Source of the DNA: Perlucidibaca aquatica
GTDB taxonomy: Bacteria > Pseudomonadota > Gammaproteobacteria > Pseudomonadales > Moraxellaceae
Assembly (NCBI RefSeq): GCF_001676655.1
Contig: NZ_LZDB01000001.1
Span: 682,001-746,000 of the forward strand
DNA length: 64,000 nt
Reading direction: 5' to 3'
The notes under the pieces were generated by a model. That model saw only the letters and a list, made by a program, of their open reading frames with translations. It searched no databases and had not been told where the DNA came from. Below, piece by piece: positions 1 through 9,387 of the stretch; the first letter of the stretch is position 1, and each line of letters opens with the position of its first letter. The position numbers and the translations under genes were made by a program.

Positions 1-591
1 GAGCAGCGTGTTGTAGCCGATTTCCTGAAAGCTGACTGCGCCAGCAAGACCGCCGCAGAAGAAAGCTGAGATGACCACCAAGCACAACATCAGCCGCCGC
101 GGCTCCACCGCAACGCCACGCAACGCTTGACCAAGAAAAATACCGAGGTCGGTAAACATACCAGACAGATGCGTGGTGCGTATGACCGCTTTGCTATAGG
201 TCGTGGCCATGCCGTTCTGCAAGCCGCAGGCCGCCGCTGCGAGCCAAAGGCCGGCCATGTGATGACGCTGCAGTAGTGCGGTTGCCAGTACCAGAATCAG
301 CGACTCCAGTATCAGCACGGCACCATAGCGCCTGCCCAGTCGCAGCACCTTGTCCTGGATGATCAGGCCGCTGATCAGCGATCCAAAAAAGAAAGCGAGC
401 AGGATGGCGCCGAGCAATAGCATTTGATGCGCATCGTGTTCGATGACTGCGATGGCAAACAGGCTGGTCGTGCCAGTAAGGTGCGTGACGGCCTGCTGCG
501 AAATGCTGAGAAAGCCGACGACATTGATCATGCCGGCGATAAACGCCAGCAGCCAAGTGCCGACCCAGATCCAGCGCGGTAGCGTTGTCAC
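1..591 (-). CDS. DUF1275 (YoaK-like) integral membrane protein, 3' end missing
   Basis: Reading the minus strand from a GTG at 591 gives an open frame to the window edge (197 codons, no stop). It starts LPRWIWVGTWLLAFIAGMIN and contains QQAVTHLTGTTSLFA and GLQNGMATTYSKAVIRTTH, which are hallmark stretches of DUF1275 membrane proteins. Several hydrophobic segments are evident. The GTG overlaps the TGA stop of hslR (GTGA), so the two are probably translationally coupled. Function in this family is unknown; a transport role is sometimes suggested. An open frame at 194-607 on the same strand is a shadow in another frame and has no membrane-protein character. Confidence 0.8.
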   Translation of the reverse strand, partial: MTTLPRWIWVGTWLLAFIAGMINVVGFLSISQQAVTHLTGTTSLFAIAVIEHDAHQMLLLGAILLAFFFGSLISGLIIQDKVLRLGRRYGAVLILESLILVLATALLQRHHMAGLWLAAAACGLQNGMATTYSKAVIRTTHLSGMFTDLGIFLGQALRGVAVEPRRLMLCLVVISAFFCGGLAGAVSFQEIGYNTLL

Positions 592-992
592 CCGCCGCTG
601 CCGACATCGCGCTGGAAGCGATGAATTTGCCGACGCTCTTTCTTGTTTGGACGATGGTCCGGATGCGCCAAGTTCATGGCTTGGCGCTGGGCGGTTTGCT
701 CGGCGCGCTCGGCTAAGCTCTCCGGGGTTTCAGCGTAGAGCAACTGTGCCGCGGCGGCCGGGCCGCGCACATCGCTGATCGCGAGCACATCCACGGTCTT
801 GTAATCAAAGCCTTGCCGAATCCGCAGCTGCATGCCCACGGCAACCTCGCGACTGACCTTGATGCGCTGTCCCTGGCAGTGCACATGCCCACTTTCGATG
901 GCGGCCTTGGCCAGCGAGCGCGTCTTGAAGAAGCGCGCCGCCCACAGCCATTTGTCGATGCGGGTACGCGCATGAGAGGCATTGTCACTCAT
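588..992 (-). CDS. hslR: Hsp15, ribosome-associated heat-shock protein
   Basis: A 134-residue protein, close to the roughly 133 of E. coli Hsp15. The N-terminal S4 RNA-binding domain (about residues 9-70) includes RIDKWLWAARFFKTR and the following SLAKAAIESGHV; the C-terminus is basic (PNKKERRQIHRFQRD). In E. coli, Hsp15 binds free 50S subunits carrying a nascent chain and helps recycle stalled ribosomes. Its start overlaps the yrfG stop (ATGA) and its stop overlaps the DUF1275 start, forming a three-gene unit. The yrfG-hslR adjacency is also found in E. coli. Confidence 0.93.
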   Translation of the reverse strand: MSDNASHARTRIDKWLWAARFFKTRSLAKAAIESGHVHCQGQRIKVSREVAVGMQLRIRQGFDYKTVDVLAISDVRGPAAAAQLLYAETPESLAERAEQTAQRQAMNLAHPDHRPNKKERRQIHRFQRDVGSGG

Positions 993-1675
993 GGCAGTGG
1001 GGCTCCCGGTGAGTGGAGTAAGGGCGGCTGGCCCAGCTCAATAAACTGATCAATTGCAGCGTGACGCAAGTGGGTGCGGGAGGGCTTTTGGCTGTCCGGC
1101 GTGGATACGCAAATCACTTGGCCTATTCCGAAGCGCACGGCGCTATCGAGCACGGATTCACTGTCATCCACAAACAGGGCACGGGCGGGATCGAAGGCAT
1201 GCGCAGCATGAAGGGCCTGCCAGAAACGCTGATCCTCCTTCGGCGCGCCGTAGTCATGCGAGCTAACCACCACATCAAAAAAGTGGCCGAAGGCAATTTC
1301 GGCGAGTTTGATTTCAAGGCTGGCGCGGTGTGCATTCGTGGCTAACCACAGTGAGCGACCACTGGCCTTTACGGCGGCAAGAAAGCTGAAGGCATCGGCG
1401 CGTTCGCGGATCAAATGCTTGAGGTCTGGTTTGAGTGCGGCCACATCAAAGCCGACTTTTTCACTCCAAAAGTCGGTGCAGTACCAATTGAGCGAGCCTT
1501 GATGCGCGGCGAATTGCGCGAGCAGCTCGCTTAAGCCTTGCTCTCGAGGCAGGCCGCATTTATCTGCATACACTTCGGGCAAATACTGCATCCAAAAGCG
1601 GTTATCAAAATGCAAATCGAGCACCGTGCCGTCCATGTCGAGGATGACCGTATCAATGCGGGACCAATCTATCAT
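989..1675 (-). CDS. yrfG: HAD-superfamily GMP/IMP 5'-nucleotidase YrfG
   Basis: The start is placed at the ATG at 1675 (MIDWSRIDTVILDMDGT), giving 228 residues like E. coli YrfG (about 222). The longer frame, open to 1837, runs into cysQ and has no HAD-like sequence upstream. HAD motifs are visible: DxDGT at residues 13-17 with nucleophile Asp13, the LATNAH segment (motif II), Lys in APKEDQRFW (motif III) and FVDDSESVLDSA (motif IV). The family dephosphorylates purine mononucleotides. It overlaps hslR downstream and is divergent from cysQ across 76 bp, which should hold both promoters. Confidence 0.88.
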   Translation of the reverse strand: MIDWSRIDTVILDMDGTVLDLHFDNRFWMQYLPEVYADKCGLPREQGLSELLAQFAAHQGSLNWYCTDFWSEKVGFDVAALKPDLKHLIRERADAFSFLAAVKASGRSLWLATNAHRASLEIKLAEIAFGHFFDVVVSSHDYGAPKEDQRFWQALHAAHAFDPARALFVDDSESVLDSAVRFGIGQVICVSTPDSQKPSRTHLRHAAIDQFIELGQPPLLHSPGAPLP

Positions 1676-1751
1676 TCGCGCTATCCTGTAAACCTTAAGC
1701 ACAGTATGCCAAAGCCTATGCGCGCTGCGGCAGGACAAATGAGGCTCATCC

Positions 1752-2603
1752 ATGACAAATCTTGAACTGCCATCTATTGATCGCACGTTGTTGGCGGCGG
1801 TATTGCAGGTGGCCGAAGCCGCAGGTGGAGACATCATGGCGATTTATGCGGACAGCAGCCGATGGGGCACGGTCACTAAAGCAGATGACTCGCCGTTAAC
1901 CGCAGCGGATTTAGCTGCACATCAGCGCATCGTCGACGCGCTCGCTCAGTTAGCAGGGCCCTGGGCACAGTTGCCGGTGTTGTCTGAGGAGTCATCGGCG
2001 GATGAGCTGATCTCGCGGCACGACTGGCCTGCGTGTTGGTTGGTTGATCCGCTGGATGGCACCAAAGAGTTCATCGCTCGGAATGGTGAGTTCAGCGTCA
2101 ATATTGCCTTGGTCTTAGACCACGAAGCGGTGCTCGGCGTGGTGCATGGTCCCGCCACGGGTCTGAGCTATGTAGCGGCAAAAGGTGTGGGGAGTTTTCG
2201 GGTGGACGCTTCAGGCTGGCGGACTATCAGGAGCGCAGCCCTTCCTGTTGTGGGTGAGCGACCGATTCAGTTGACGGTGAGTCGTCGCCATGGACTTCAG
2301 CAATTAGCACAGTTTGAGCAGGCTGCAGTCGCCGTGTTTGGTGCGATGCAGAGTGTGCCGGCAGGCTCCGCCTTTAAAATTTGTGCGGTGGCGGAAGGCT
2401 TGGCAGATGCCTACCCGCGCTTTGGCCCGACTAGCGAATGGGATACAGCGGCAGCCCAAGTCGTCTTAGAAATGGCAGGCGGGCATTTGGTGGATCAGCA
2501 GGGGCGCTCCTTCCGATACAACAACCGCAATACGCTGCTTAACGCCAGCTTCCTCGCCGTGGGTTGTGAACCGGAGCAGTGGTTGAGTTTATGGCCCACA
2601 TAA
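1752..2603 (+). CDS. cysQ: 3'(2'),5'-bisphosphate nucleotidase
   Basis: A 283-residue inositol-monophosphatase-fold protein. Metal-binding motifs are present: SPLTAADLAAH, LSEESS, DPLDGTKEF (residues 99-107) and EWDTAAAQVVLEMAG. CysQ hydrolyses 3'-phosphoadenosine 5'-phosphate, a by-product of sulfate assimilation, to AMP in the cytoplasm. The gene is divergent from yrfG and ends 1 bp before a terminator hairpin. In several gammaproteobacteria nudE lies next to yrfG; it is absent here. Confidence 0.94.
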   Translation: MTNLELPSIDRTLLAAVLQVAEAAGGDIMAIYADSSRWGTVTKADDSPLTAADLAAHQRIVDALAQLAGPWAQLPVLSEESSADELISRHDWPACWLVDPLDGTKEFIARNGEFSVNIALVLDHEAVLGVVHGPATGLSYVAAKGVGSFRVDASGWRTIRSAALPVVGERPIQLTVSRRHGLQQLAQFEQAAVAVFGAMQSVPAGSAFKICAVAEGLADAYPRFGPTSEWDTAAAQVVLEMAGGHLVDQQGRSFRYNNRNTLLNASFLAVGCEPEQWLSLWPT

Positions 2604-2630
2604 AAACGCCCATCACAGGGACGGGCGTTT
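2604..2630. terminator. Bidirectional terminator between cysQ and the autotransporter gene
   Basis: A perfect 8-bp stem, AAACGCCC (2604-2611) and GGGCGTTT (2623-2630), with A-rich sequence on the left and T at the right end. It lies between the convergent cysQ and the outer-membrane gene ending at 2657, and can serve both directions. Confidence 0.8.
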
Positions 2631-2656
2631 AGTTCACACAAACACGTACTGCGCGC

Positions 2657-3877
2657 TTAGAACCAGTATTGGTAGACCAACTCGTAACCATGACTCTGGT
2701 ACTTGGTCGCGCCTTCGTAGTTGTAGCCGATGCTAACGGCGGCATTGCGGCCCACCGGCATCATTACGCTAGTGCCCAGACCAAGCAAGTTCTTTACGGC
2801 TTTTTGACCTTCGCTAACAAATGCGCCACCACCACCGACGGTGCCGCTGGTGTTCAGGCCTTCTTGCTTGAACTCATGCAGCCACTGTGCGGTCACACTG
2901 GGTTTGATTTGACGGCCGGCAACCGTTGCTTCGGTGACCAGTCGCGCGCCCAAGCCGGAAGTCAGACGCGAAGCAGTTGTGCGGTTAACTGTCAGGGGCG
3001 CTAGGCCATTTTCGGTATAGCCATCTTGCTTCAGGTGATCGTATTGCAGGCTAACAAAGGGGGTAACCACCATCTTGCTGTTGGCTACTTCCATGCGCTT
3101 GCCTGCGGTAACGCGAGTGCTGAACAGGTCGCCATCAAACTTGCCGGTCATATTGAATGGACCGACGACACGTTGGGTTTTGCTTTGTTGCTTGGTGTAG
3201 GCCAGCAAGGCATCCAAGTGCCATGTGCCGTAGTCGCGGCTCAAGTAGCCCGTGCCTTGGTAGCTTTTGATTTCGCTACCAGAGCCTGTGGCGGTGTCAC
3301 GGGCGTTCACGTCGGTATCAATATAAGTGAATGCGCCACCCACAATCATGTCGTTATCGAGACGGGTATCTGCACCGATCGTGATACCTGCTGAGTTGCT
3401 CTTGTAGCCATCAAAACCATTGCGTTGGTCTTGGCGAGCGTTGTTGCCAATGGCCTTAACCCAAGCGCCGTGCTTGATTTCTTTGGTGGCCACAATGCCG
3501 CTGGCCACGCCGCGGTGATTGGCTTGCATCGACTTCAGTGAAGCGGGTGCGTAGGCGATCAAGTCGGCATCACGCAGGTTATCAATGCGACTGCCGATGG
3601 AGGTGAACGAGAGATTGGTGATGTTGAATAGGGCTTGGCTGGCAGCGTTGGCTGGGTCGCAGGAGATTAACTCTTGATCGTATTCACGCTCGCGTGCTGC
3701 AACTTTTAATTCCCACTCTTCATTTTCGTATACATTGCAGGGATTTTTAATTGGAGTAACGCAGCGGGAATTTTCATTACAAATGTCAAAAACTGGAGTT
3801 ATGTTTGCAACTGCAAAAGCATTCCCCGCCAAAACCGAACCAATAGCAATACAAAGAAGTTTTTTATTCTGTGTCAT
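2657..3877 (-). CDS. Autotransporter-domain outer-membrane protein with a short N-terminal region
   Basis: A 406-residue protein. Residues 1-22 form a Sec signal peptide ending AGNAFA. About 110 polar residues follow, including four cysteines (CNENSRC, NPC and ISC). From about residue 135 onward there is a beta-barrel pattern typical of the autotransporter domain (DNDMIVGGAFTYID, LLAYTKQQSK, VTPFVSLQYDHLKQDGYTE, VSIGYNYEGATKYQSHGYE) ending in the aromatic YQYWF, an outer-membrane insertion signature. The presumed passenger is very short, so this may be a simple barrel porin-like protein and not an exporter of a large passenger. The substrate is unknown. It has its own promoter region at 3878-4003. 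Confidence 0.8.
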   Translation of the reverse strand: MTQNKKLLCIAIGSVLAGNAFAVANITPVFDICNENSRCVTPIKNPCNVYENEEWELKVAAREREYDQELISCDPANAASQALFNITNLSFTSIGSRIDNLRDADLIAYAPASLKSMQANHRGVASGIVATKEIKHGAWVKAIGNNARQDQRNGFDGYKSNSAGITIGADTRLDNDMIVGGAFTYIDTDVNARDTATGSGSEIKSYQGTGYLSRDYGTWHLDALLAYTKQQSKTQRVVGPFNMTGKFDGDLFSTRVTAGKRMEVANSKMVVTPFVSLQYDHLKQDGYTENGLAPLTVNRTTASRLTSGLGARLVTEATVAGRQIKPSVTAQWLHEFKQEGLNTSGTVGGGGAFVSEGQKAVKNLLGLGTSVMMPVGRNAAVSIGYNYEGATKYQSHGYELVYQYWF

Positions 3878-4003
3878 GAGGTCACCCCAAAATGAAAGCC
3901 TGCTAGAAATGCAGGGGCACCATATATTGGGTTAAGCCTTTGCAGCAGAATGTACATTATTTGTAACTTTAGACGGCCGGCGTAAACCAAATCCCTCGTA
4001 AAG

Positions 4004-4063
4004 AAAAAGGGTCTTCGCGTTTGAGCGGGCATGATAGCCCGAGCAAACGCGAAGACCCTTTTT
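4004..4063. terminator. Very strong symmetrical hairpin terminator
   Basis: A perfect 20-bp inverted repeat (4004-4023 with 4044-4063) flanks an inner 5-bp stem CGGGC/GCCCG (4026-4030, 4037-4041). Both arms end in a five-base A or T run, so it reads as a rho-independent terminator on either strand. It lies 8 bp past the alcohol dehydrogenase stop and insulates the autotransporter promoter. Confidence 0.88.
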
Positions 4064-4071
4064 CGAATCCC

Positions 4072-5256
4072 TTACCAGGCCTTTTCTAAAATCGCCATGA
4101 TCTCTGCGCGATCGGCTTCCTTTGGATTGATGATGATGGCGCCGTCATCCAGCGTCAGCTCCGCAATTTGAGCTAGCTGCTCGCGCGTGACCTTGCCGGT
4201 TTCCCTCAGGGTGCGCGGGAGTTTGCAGCGATTGAAAATTTCGTCACGCATGCGACGGATTTCAGCGATGGCGCGATCGGCGCGCTCCGCTACCGGCGTC
4301 GCGGCATAGACATCGGCACCGGCCAACGGCAGTAGCAATTCGGCAATACGGTCGCCGTTCTTATCCTTGTTGTATTCCAGCGCGAAAGGCAGGAACAAGT
4401 TCATGCACAGACCGTGCGGCAGGTGGCAAACAGCGCCAAGCGAGTGACCTAGTGCGTGCACCAAACCCACCATCGCATTGGAGAACGCGACACCGGCCAT
4501 GGTCGACGCTTGAGCGAGCTCTAGGCGGCCATCGGCATCGGTCGGGTTGTCGAGCACATTGAGCAAGTTGTCGGTAATTTTCTTGATGGCGCCCGTTGCG
4601 TAGGCATCGCTGATCGGGTTGTGTGCCAGGCAAGTGAAGGCTTCGACGGCATGCGTCAGTGCATCCATACCGGTCATGGCGGTGATGTGCGGTGGCAGCG
4701 TCAGCGTCATGCGCGAATCGAGCACGGCAGCATTCGGCATCAGGAAATACGACACGAAAGGCATTTTCACGCCTTTCTCGGTGTCGGAAATCACGGCGAT
4801 GGCGGTCGTTTCCGAGCCGGTGCCGGAGGTGGTGGGCACCACGAACAGCGGGCGCAGCGGACGCTTCAGCACATGCGCGCCAGAGTATGCGAGCAGGTCG
4901 TCGCCGCCTTCGGATGCGAGAATATTCACAGCCTTGCTAGTGTCGATCACCGAGCCACCGCCAACAGCGATGATGGCGTCGCAGTTATTGTCACGATAAG
5001 CCTTGGCAGCAGCGCGCACGGTCTGCAGCGAGCTGTCTGGCGGGACGTCGTCAAAGATCGCCGCAATGCTGGCACCGGCGGCGGCAAAGGCGGCCTCAAC
5101 ATGGGTCAGCAGGCCGACACCACGCACACCTTTATCGGTGATGATGAGCGGGCGTTGCGCGCCCAAAATGTTGAGTTCGAACGGCACATGTTCGAGGGCG
5201 GCGTGACCGGCAATGACTTTGACCGGGCAGAAAAATTCGTAGTAGGGCTTGCTCAT
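4072..5256 (-). CDS. Iron-containing (group III) alcohol dehydrogenase
   Basis: A 394-residue Fe-ADH family enzyme. It shows the NAD(P)-binding GGGSVID (99-105), the PTTSGTGSE signature (141-149) and probable metal ligands Asp198, His202 (GMDALTHAVEAF), His267 and His281 (HALGHSLGAVCHLPHG). The spacing matches the family closely. Such enzymes interconvert alcohols and aldehydes with NAD(P)H; the substrate cannot be read from sequence. The gene follows the SCP2-like gene with only 2 bp between and ends at a strong terminator, so the pair forms one transcription unit. Confidence 0.9.
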   Translation of the reverse strand: MSKPYYEFFCPVKVIAGHAALEHVPFELNILGAQRPLIITDKGVRGVGLLTHVEAAFAAAGASIAAIFDDVPPDSSLQTVRAAAKAYRDNNCDAIIAVGGGSVIDTSKAVNILASEGGDDLLAYSGAHVLKRPLRPLFVVPTTSGTGSETTAIAVISDTEKGVKMPFVSYFLMPNAAVLDSRMTLTLPPHITAMTGMDALTHAVEAFTCLAHNPISDAYATGAIKKITDNLLNVLDNPTDADGRLELAQASTMAGVAFSNAMVGLVHALGHSLGAVCHLPHGLCMNLFLPFALEYNKDKNGDRIAELLLPLAGADVYAATPVAERADRAIAEIRRMRDEIFNRCKLPRTLRETGKVTREQLAQIAELTLDDGAIIINPKEADRAEIMAILEKAW

Positions 5257-5258
5257 GA

Positions 5259-5789
5259 TTAGTTTCCTGTGACGAGTGACTTGGCCACGAGGCCGTAGAT
5301 GCGGGCAGCTTTGCTCAGCTTTTCGGCGAGCGGTACGTCGTCGTAGCGCTTCACGGCGCGCGTGGCGATCAGCTTGGGCAGAATCAGGGTTTCCATGCGG
5401 TTCAGGCAGCGCACCAGACGAATGGAGTGCGACACATTGCCATCGGCCACCATGCGGTCATTGGCAAAAGCTTGCGCCGTGCCCTCTTGAAACGAGAAGA
5501 CGAGGAAGGCATGGGTCATGTGCTTGAAGCGAATCGTCAGATCAGGCTTGCCCGTGGGCTCGTCAATCACCGTAGCGATGCCATTTTCTTGCATACGCAA
5601 GAAAAAGTTCGGGCCGACTGGGAAGACGGTCATGCAGATCTGATACCCGGCTGGAAAGGCGGCCAGGTTGCGCTGCACGTCGGCATCAACACGACTGGCA
5701 GCCGCCAAGCCGCCACCGACGATTTTCATCATGGTGGTGACATAGGCTTTCTGAGCTTCGTAGCCCAGCGTTTCTTTAGAGAGTTTCAT
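5259..5789 (-). CDS. SCP2-like (sterol-carrier-type lipid-binding) protein
   Basis: A 176-residue soluble protein without signal peptide. The central part (GKPDLTIRFKHMTHAFLVFS, then NDRMVADGNVSHSIRLVRCL) resembles the SCP2 lipid-binding fold, with the typical strand, the helix covering the cavity and the G-x-(hydrophobic) turn. It is the first gene of a two-gene unit with the Fe-ADH. The pairing suggests a hydrophobic alcohol or aldehyde as shared ligand (inference). The family assignment rests on pattern only and a distinct domain of unknown function is possible. Confidence 0.55.
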   Translation of the reverse strand: MKLSKETLGYEAQKAYVTTMMKIVGGGLAAASRVDADVQRNLAAFPAGYQICMTVFPVGPNFFLRMQENGIATVIDEPTGKPDLTIRFKHMTHAFLVFSFQEGTAQAFANDRMVADGNVSHSIRLVRCLNRMETLILPKLIATRAVKRYDDVPLAEKLSKAARIYGLVAKSLVTGN

Positions 5790-5834
5790 GAGACGCTCGC
5801 GTCCTGGGAATGGCGACGCGAGAGTCTAGAGCAA

Positions 5835-6680
5835 TTACTCTATATTTGCCAGCCAGCGCACTTTGCTCGACTTCTGAGGATGGTCCGACAGGCGGTCAAG
5901 CAGCCAAGCCATGGTTTTTTGCGCTTCTTCATAGAAGCCAAAGGGCGGGTTAATGACAATTAAGCCGGAGCCATTCAGGCCCAGCGCGTTGTCATCGGGC
6001 TGAATCAGTAGCTCGCAGGCGAGCATTTTAGGGATGCCGCTGTTCATCAGCTCGCGGTAGAACTTAACGATGGCCGTGCGTTGCTTAATGGGGAACCAGA
6101 TCGCGTAAACACCTGTCGGCCATTTGGTATGCGCCGCCACGATGAGTTTGACCAGCTGCGGAAAGGCGTCGCGTTCCAGTTCGTAGGGCGGGTCGATCAG
6201 CACCAAACCCCGCTTTTCCTTAGGCGGAATCATCGCGTTCAGGCCTTCATAGGCATTGCGTTGATGCACCGCCACACGCGCATCATCCTTAAAATAATGA
6301 CGAAGGCTGGCGACTTCGGCGTGCTGAACATCCATGAAAATGGCGCGATCCTGCGTACGGAGCTGGCGAAGGCCGAGCCACGGCGAGCCGGGGTAATGAC
6401 TGCGACCGCCGGCGGCTTGGCAGGCGAGAATGCCTTGCAGGTAGTCAGCTACCCAGGTGGGTGCGCCACGATGATCGGTCAGCCGTTCAATGCCTTGCAG
6501 GTATTCACCGGTTTTTTGCGCTTGCATGCCGTGTAAATCGTAGATGCCAGCGCCAGCATGCGTATCAATAAAGCAGAAGGCGGTATCCTTCTTTTTCAGT
6601 GCGGCGAGCAGGCCCATTTGTAGGCTGTGCTTCATCACGTCGGCAAAGTTGCCGGCATGGAAATGGTGACGGTAGTTCAT
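5835..6680 (-). CDS. rlmJ: 23S rRNA (adenine-2030-N6)-methyltransferase
   Basis: A 281-residue protein beginning MNYRHHFHAGNFADVMKH, the near-invariant RlmJ N-terminus. It has the SAM-binding FIDTHAGAGIYDL and the N6-adenine methyltransferase catalytic DPPYE at residues 163-167. RlmJ methylates A2030 of 23S rRNA. The length matches E. coli (280). Its ATG (6678-6680) sits in a CATG whose other strand also offers an ATG to the divergent oxygenase frame. Confidence 0.95.
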   Translation of the reverse strand: MNYRHHFHAGNFADVMKHSLQMGLLAALKKKDTAFCFIDTHAGAGIYDLHGMQAQKTGEYLQGIERLTDHRGAPTWVADYLQGILACQAAGGRSHYPGSPWLGLRQLRTQDRAIFMDVQHAEVASLRHYFKDDARVAVHQRNAYEGLNAMIPPKEKRGLVLIDPPYELERDAFPQLVKLIVAAHTKWPTGVYAIWFPIKQRTAIVKFYRELMNSGIPKMLACELLIQPDDNALGLNGSGLIVINPPFGFYEEAQKTMAWLLDRLSDHPQKSSKVRWLANIE

Positions 6681-6708
6681 GGTAGCAACATCAAATAATG
6701 AGAAACGA

Positions 6709-7335
6709 ATGATACCCGCTTTGCCGCCCTTAGATTGGGCTGCTGTTTTAACCGTGTTGCCCGAGCCGGGCTATGTGGTGTTGCCGGACTTTATACCCGC
6801 CTCGCTGGTGACGGCGTTGCGCCACGAGTTGCGCGAGCAGGAGGTGAGCGGGCGGTTTCATGCCGCCGGCATCGGGCGTGGTGCAGCGCAGCAAATTCAA
6901 CGTCAAATTCGGGGTGATCGTATCGCTTGGCTAGAGGCCTCGTGGCCAGCTGCCGCTGCGTATCTCCAGCTCTTGGATGACCTGCGTCAGCAATTGAATC
7001 GCGAGTTGTTTCTGGGTATCGCGGAATACGAGGCGCATTACGCCTGCTATGAGCCCGGCAACGGTTACGGGCGGCACATCGATCGGCATGTCAGCATGGC
7101 GGGGTCAGGGCAGGGGCAGCGCGTGATTTCAACGGTGTGCTATCTCAACGAGCCGGGCTGGCCGGCTGATGCGGGCGGGGAGCTGGTGCTTTACCCAGAA
7201 GGTGCTACGCCGCTAAGCGTTACGCCGGAGGCCGGCACTTTGGTGGTGTTTCGCAGTGACTCGATGGCGCATGAAGTGCTGCCGGCGAACCAGCAGCGCT
7301 TGAGCATTGCCGGCTGGATGCGTACGCGCGATTAA
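6709..7335 (+). CDS. 2-oxoglutarate/Fe(II)-dependent oxygenase (prolyl-4-hydroxylase-like)
   Basis: A 208-residue protein from the ATG at 6709. The frame is open up to another ATG at 6679, but that codon overlaps the divergent rlmJ start by 2 bp and would leave no leader. Iron ligands are visible: the HID of GRHIDRHVS (residues 123-125) and His188 of MAHEVLP, with Arg197 positioned to bind 2-oxoglutarate. The double-stranded beta-helix strands (AHYACYEPGNGYGRHID, STVCYLNEPGW, GGELVLYP, GTLVVFRSD) are typical of small P4H-like oxygenases. The substrate is unknown. The gene overlaps the convergent CoA-binding gene by 4 bp. Confidence 0.85.
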   Translation: MIPALPPLDWAAVLTVLPEPGYVVLPDFIPASLVTALRHELREQEVSGRFHAAGIGRGAAQQIQRQIRGDRIAWLEASWPAAAAYLQLLDDLRQQLNRELFLGIAEYEAHYACYEPGNGYGRHIDRHVSMAGSGQGQRVISTVCYLNEPGWPADAGGELVLYPEGATPLSVTPEAGTLVVFRSDSMAHEVLPANQQRLSIAGWMRTRD

Positions 7336-7696
7336 AATTGCCGCGTGCGCAGCAGCACCAAGGTGCAGGCTTCCTCGGTGGCAATGCCGGCTTTTTCAAG
7401 CCGTGCTGCCACTGAAGGATGCTCCGCGCCCGGGTTGAAAATGACCCGCGTCGGCTTCAAGGCCAGCAGGCCGTCCACCAGCGGTTCCAAATGCGCAGGG
7501 CTGACATACACCGTTACCGTATCCACCTTTTCCGTGATGGCGGTGAGCGAGGCAGCCACCGGCAGGCCGGCGATTTCCCGTTGGATGGGGTTCACCGGAA
7601 TCACCGTGTGCCCATAGTGGCGCAGCAGGTGAATGGCTTGGTTGCTGTAGCGCTCGGCCTTGGGGCTGGCGCCTAGCACGGCGACGGTTTCAGTCA

Positions 7697-7697
<1 letters not shown>
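7332..7697 (-). CDS. CoA-binding domain protein (YccU type)
   Basis: A 121-residue protein composed of one Rossmann-type CoA-binding domain: VAVLGASPKAERYSNQAIH at the N-terminus, then VIPVNP, VDTVTVYVSP and VIFNPGAEH, the usual order of strands. Its ATG overlaps the ilvD TAA stop (TAATG), so it is cotranscribed downstream of ilvD. Its role is unknown; stand-alone members may bind CoA or a nucleotide. Confidence 0.85.
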
Positions 7698-9376
<1,679 letters not shown>

Positions 9377-9387
9377 GTCCGAAATCC

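Noticed and set aside
194-607. A 137-codon minus-strand frame
   Set aside because: The frame beside it encodes a DUF1275 membrane protein; this one has Arg/His-rich composition and no membrane segments.
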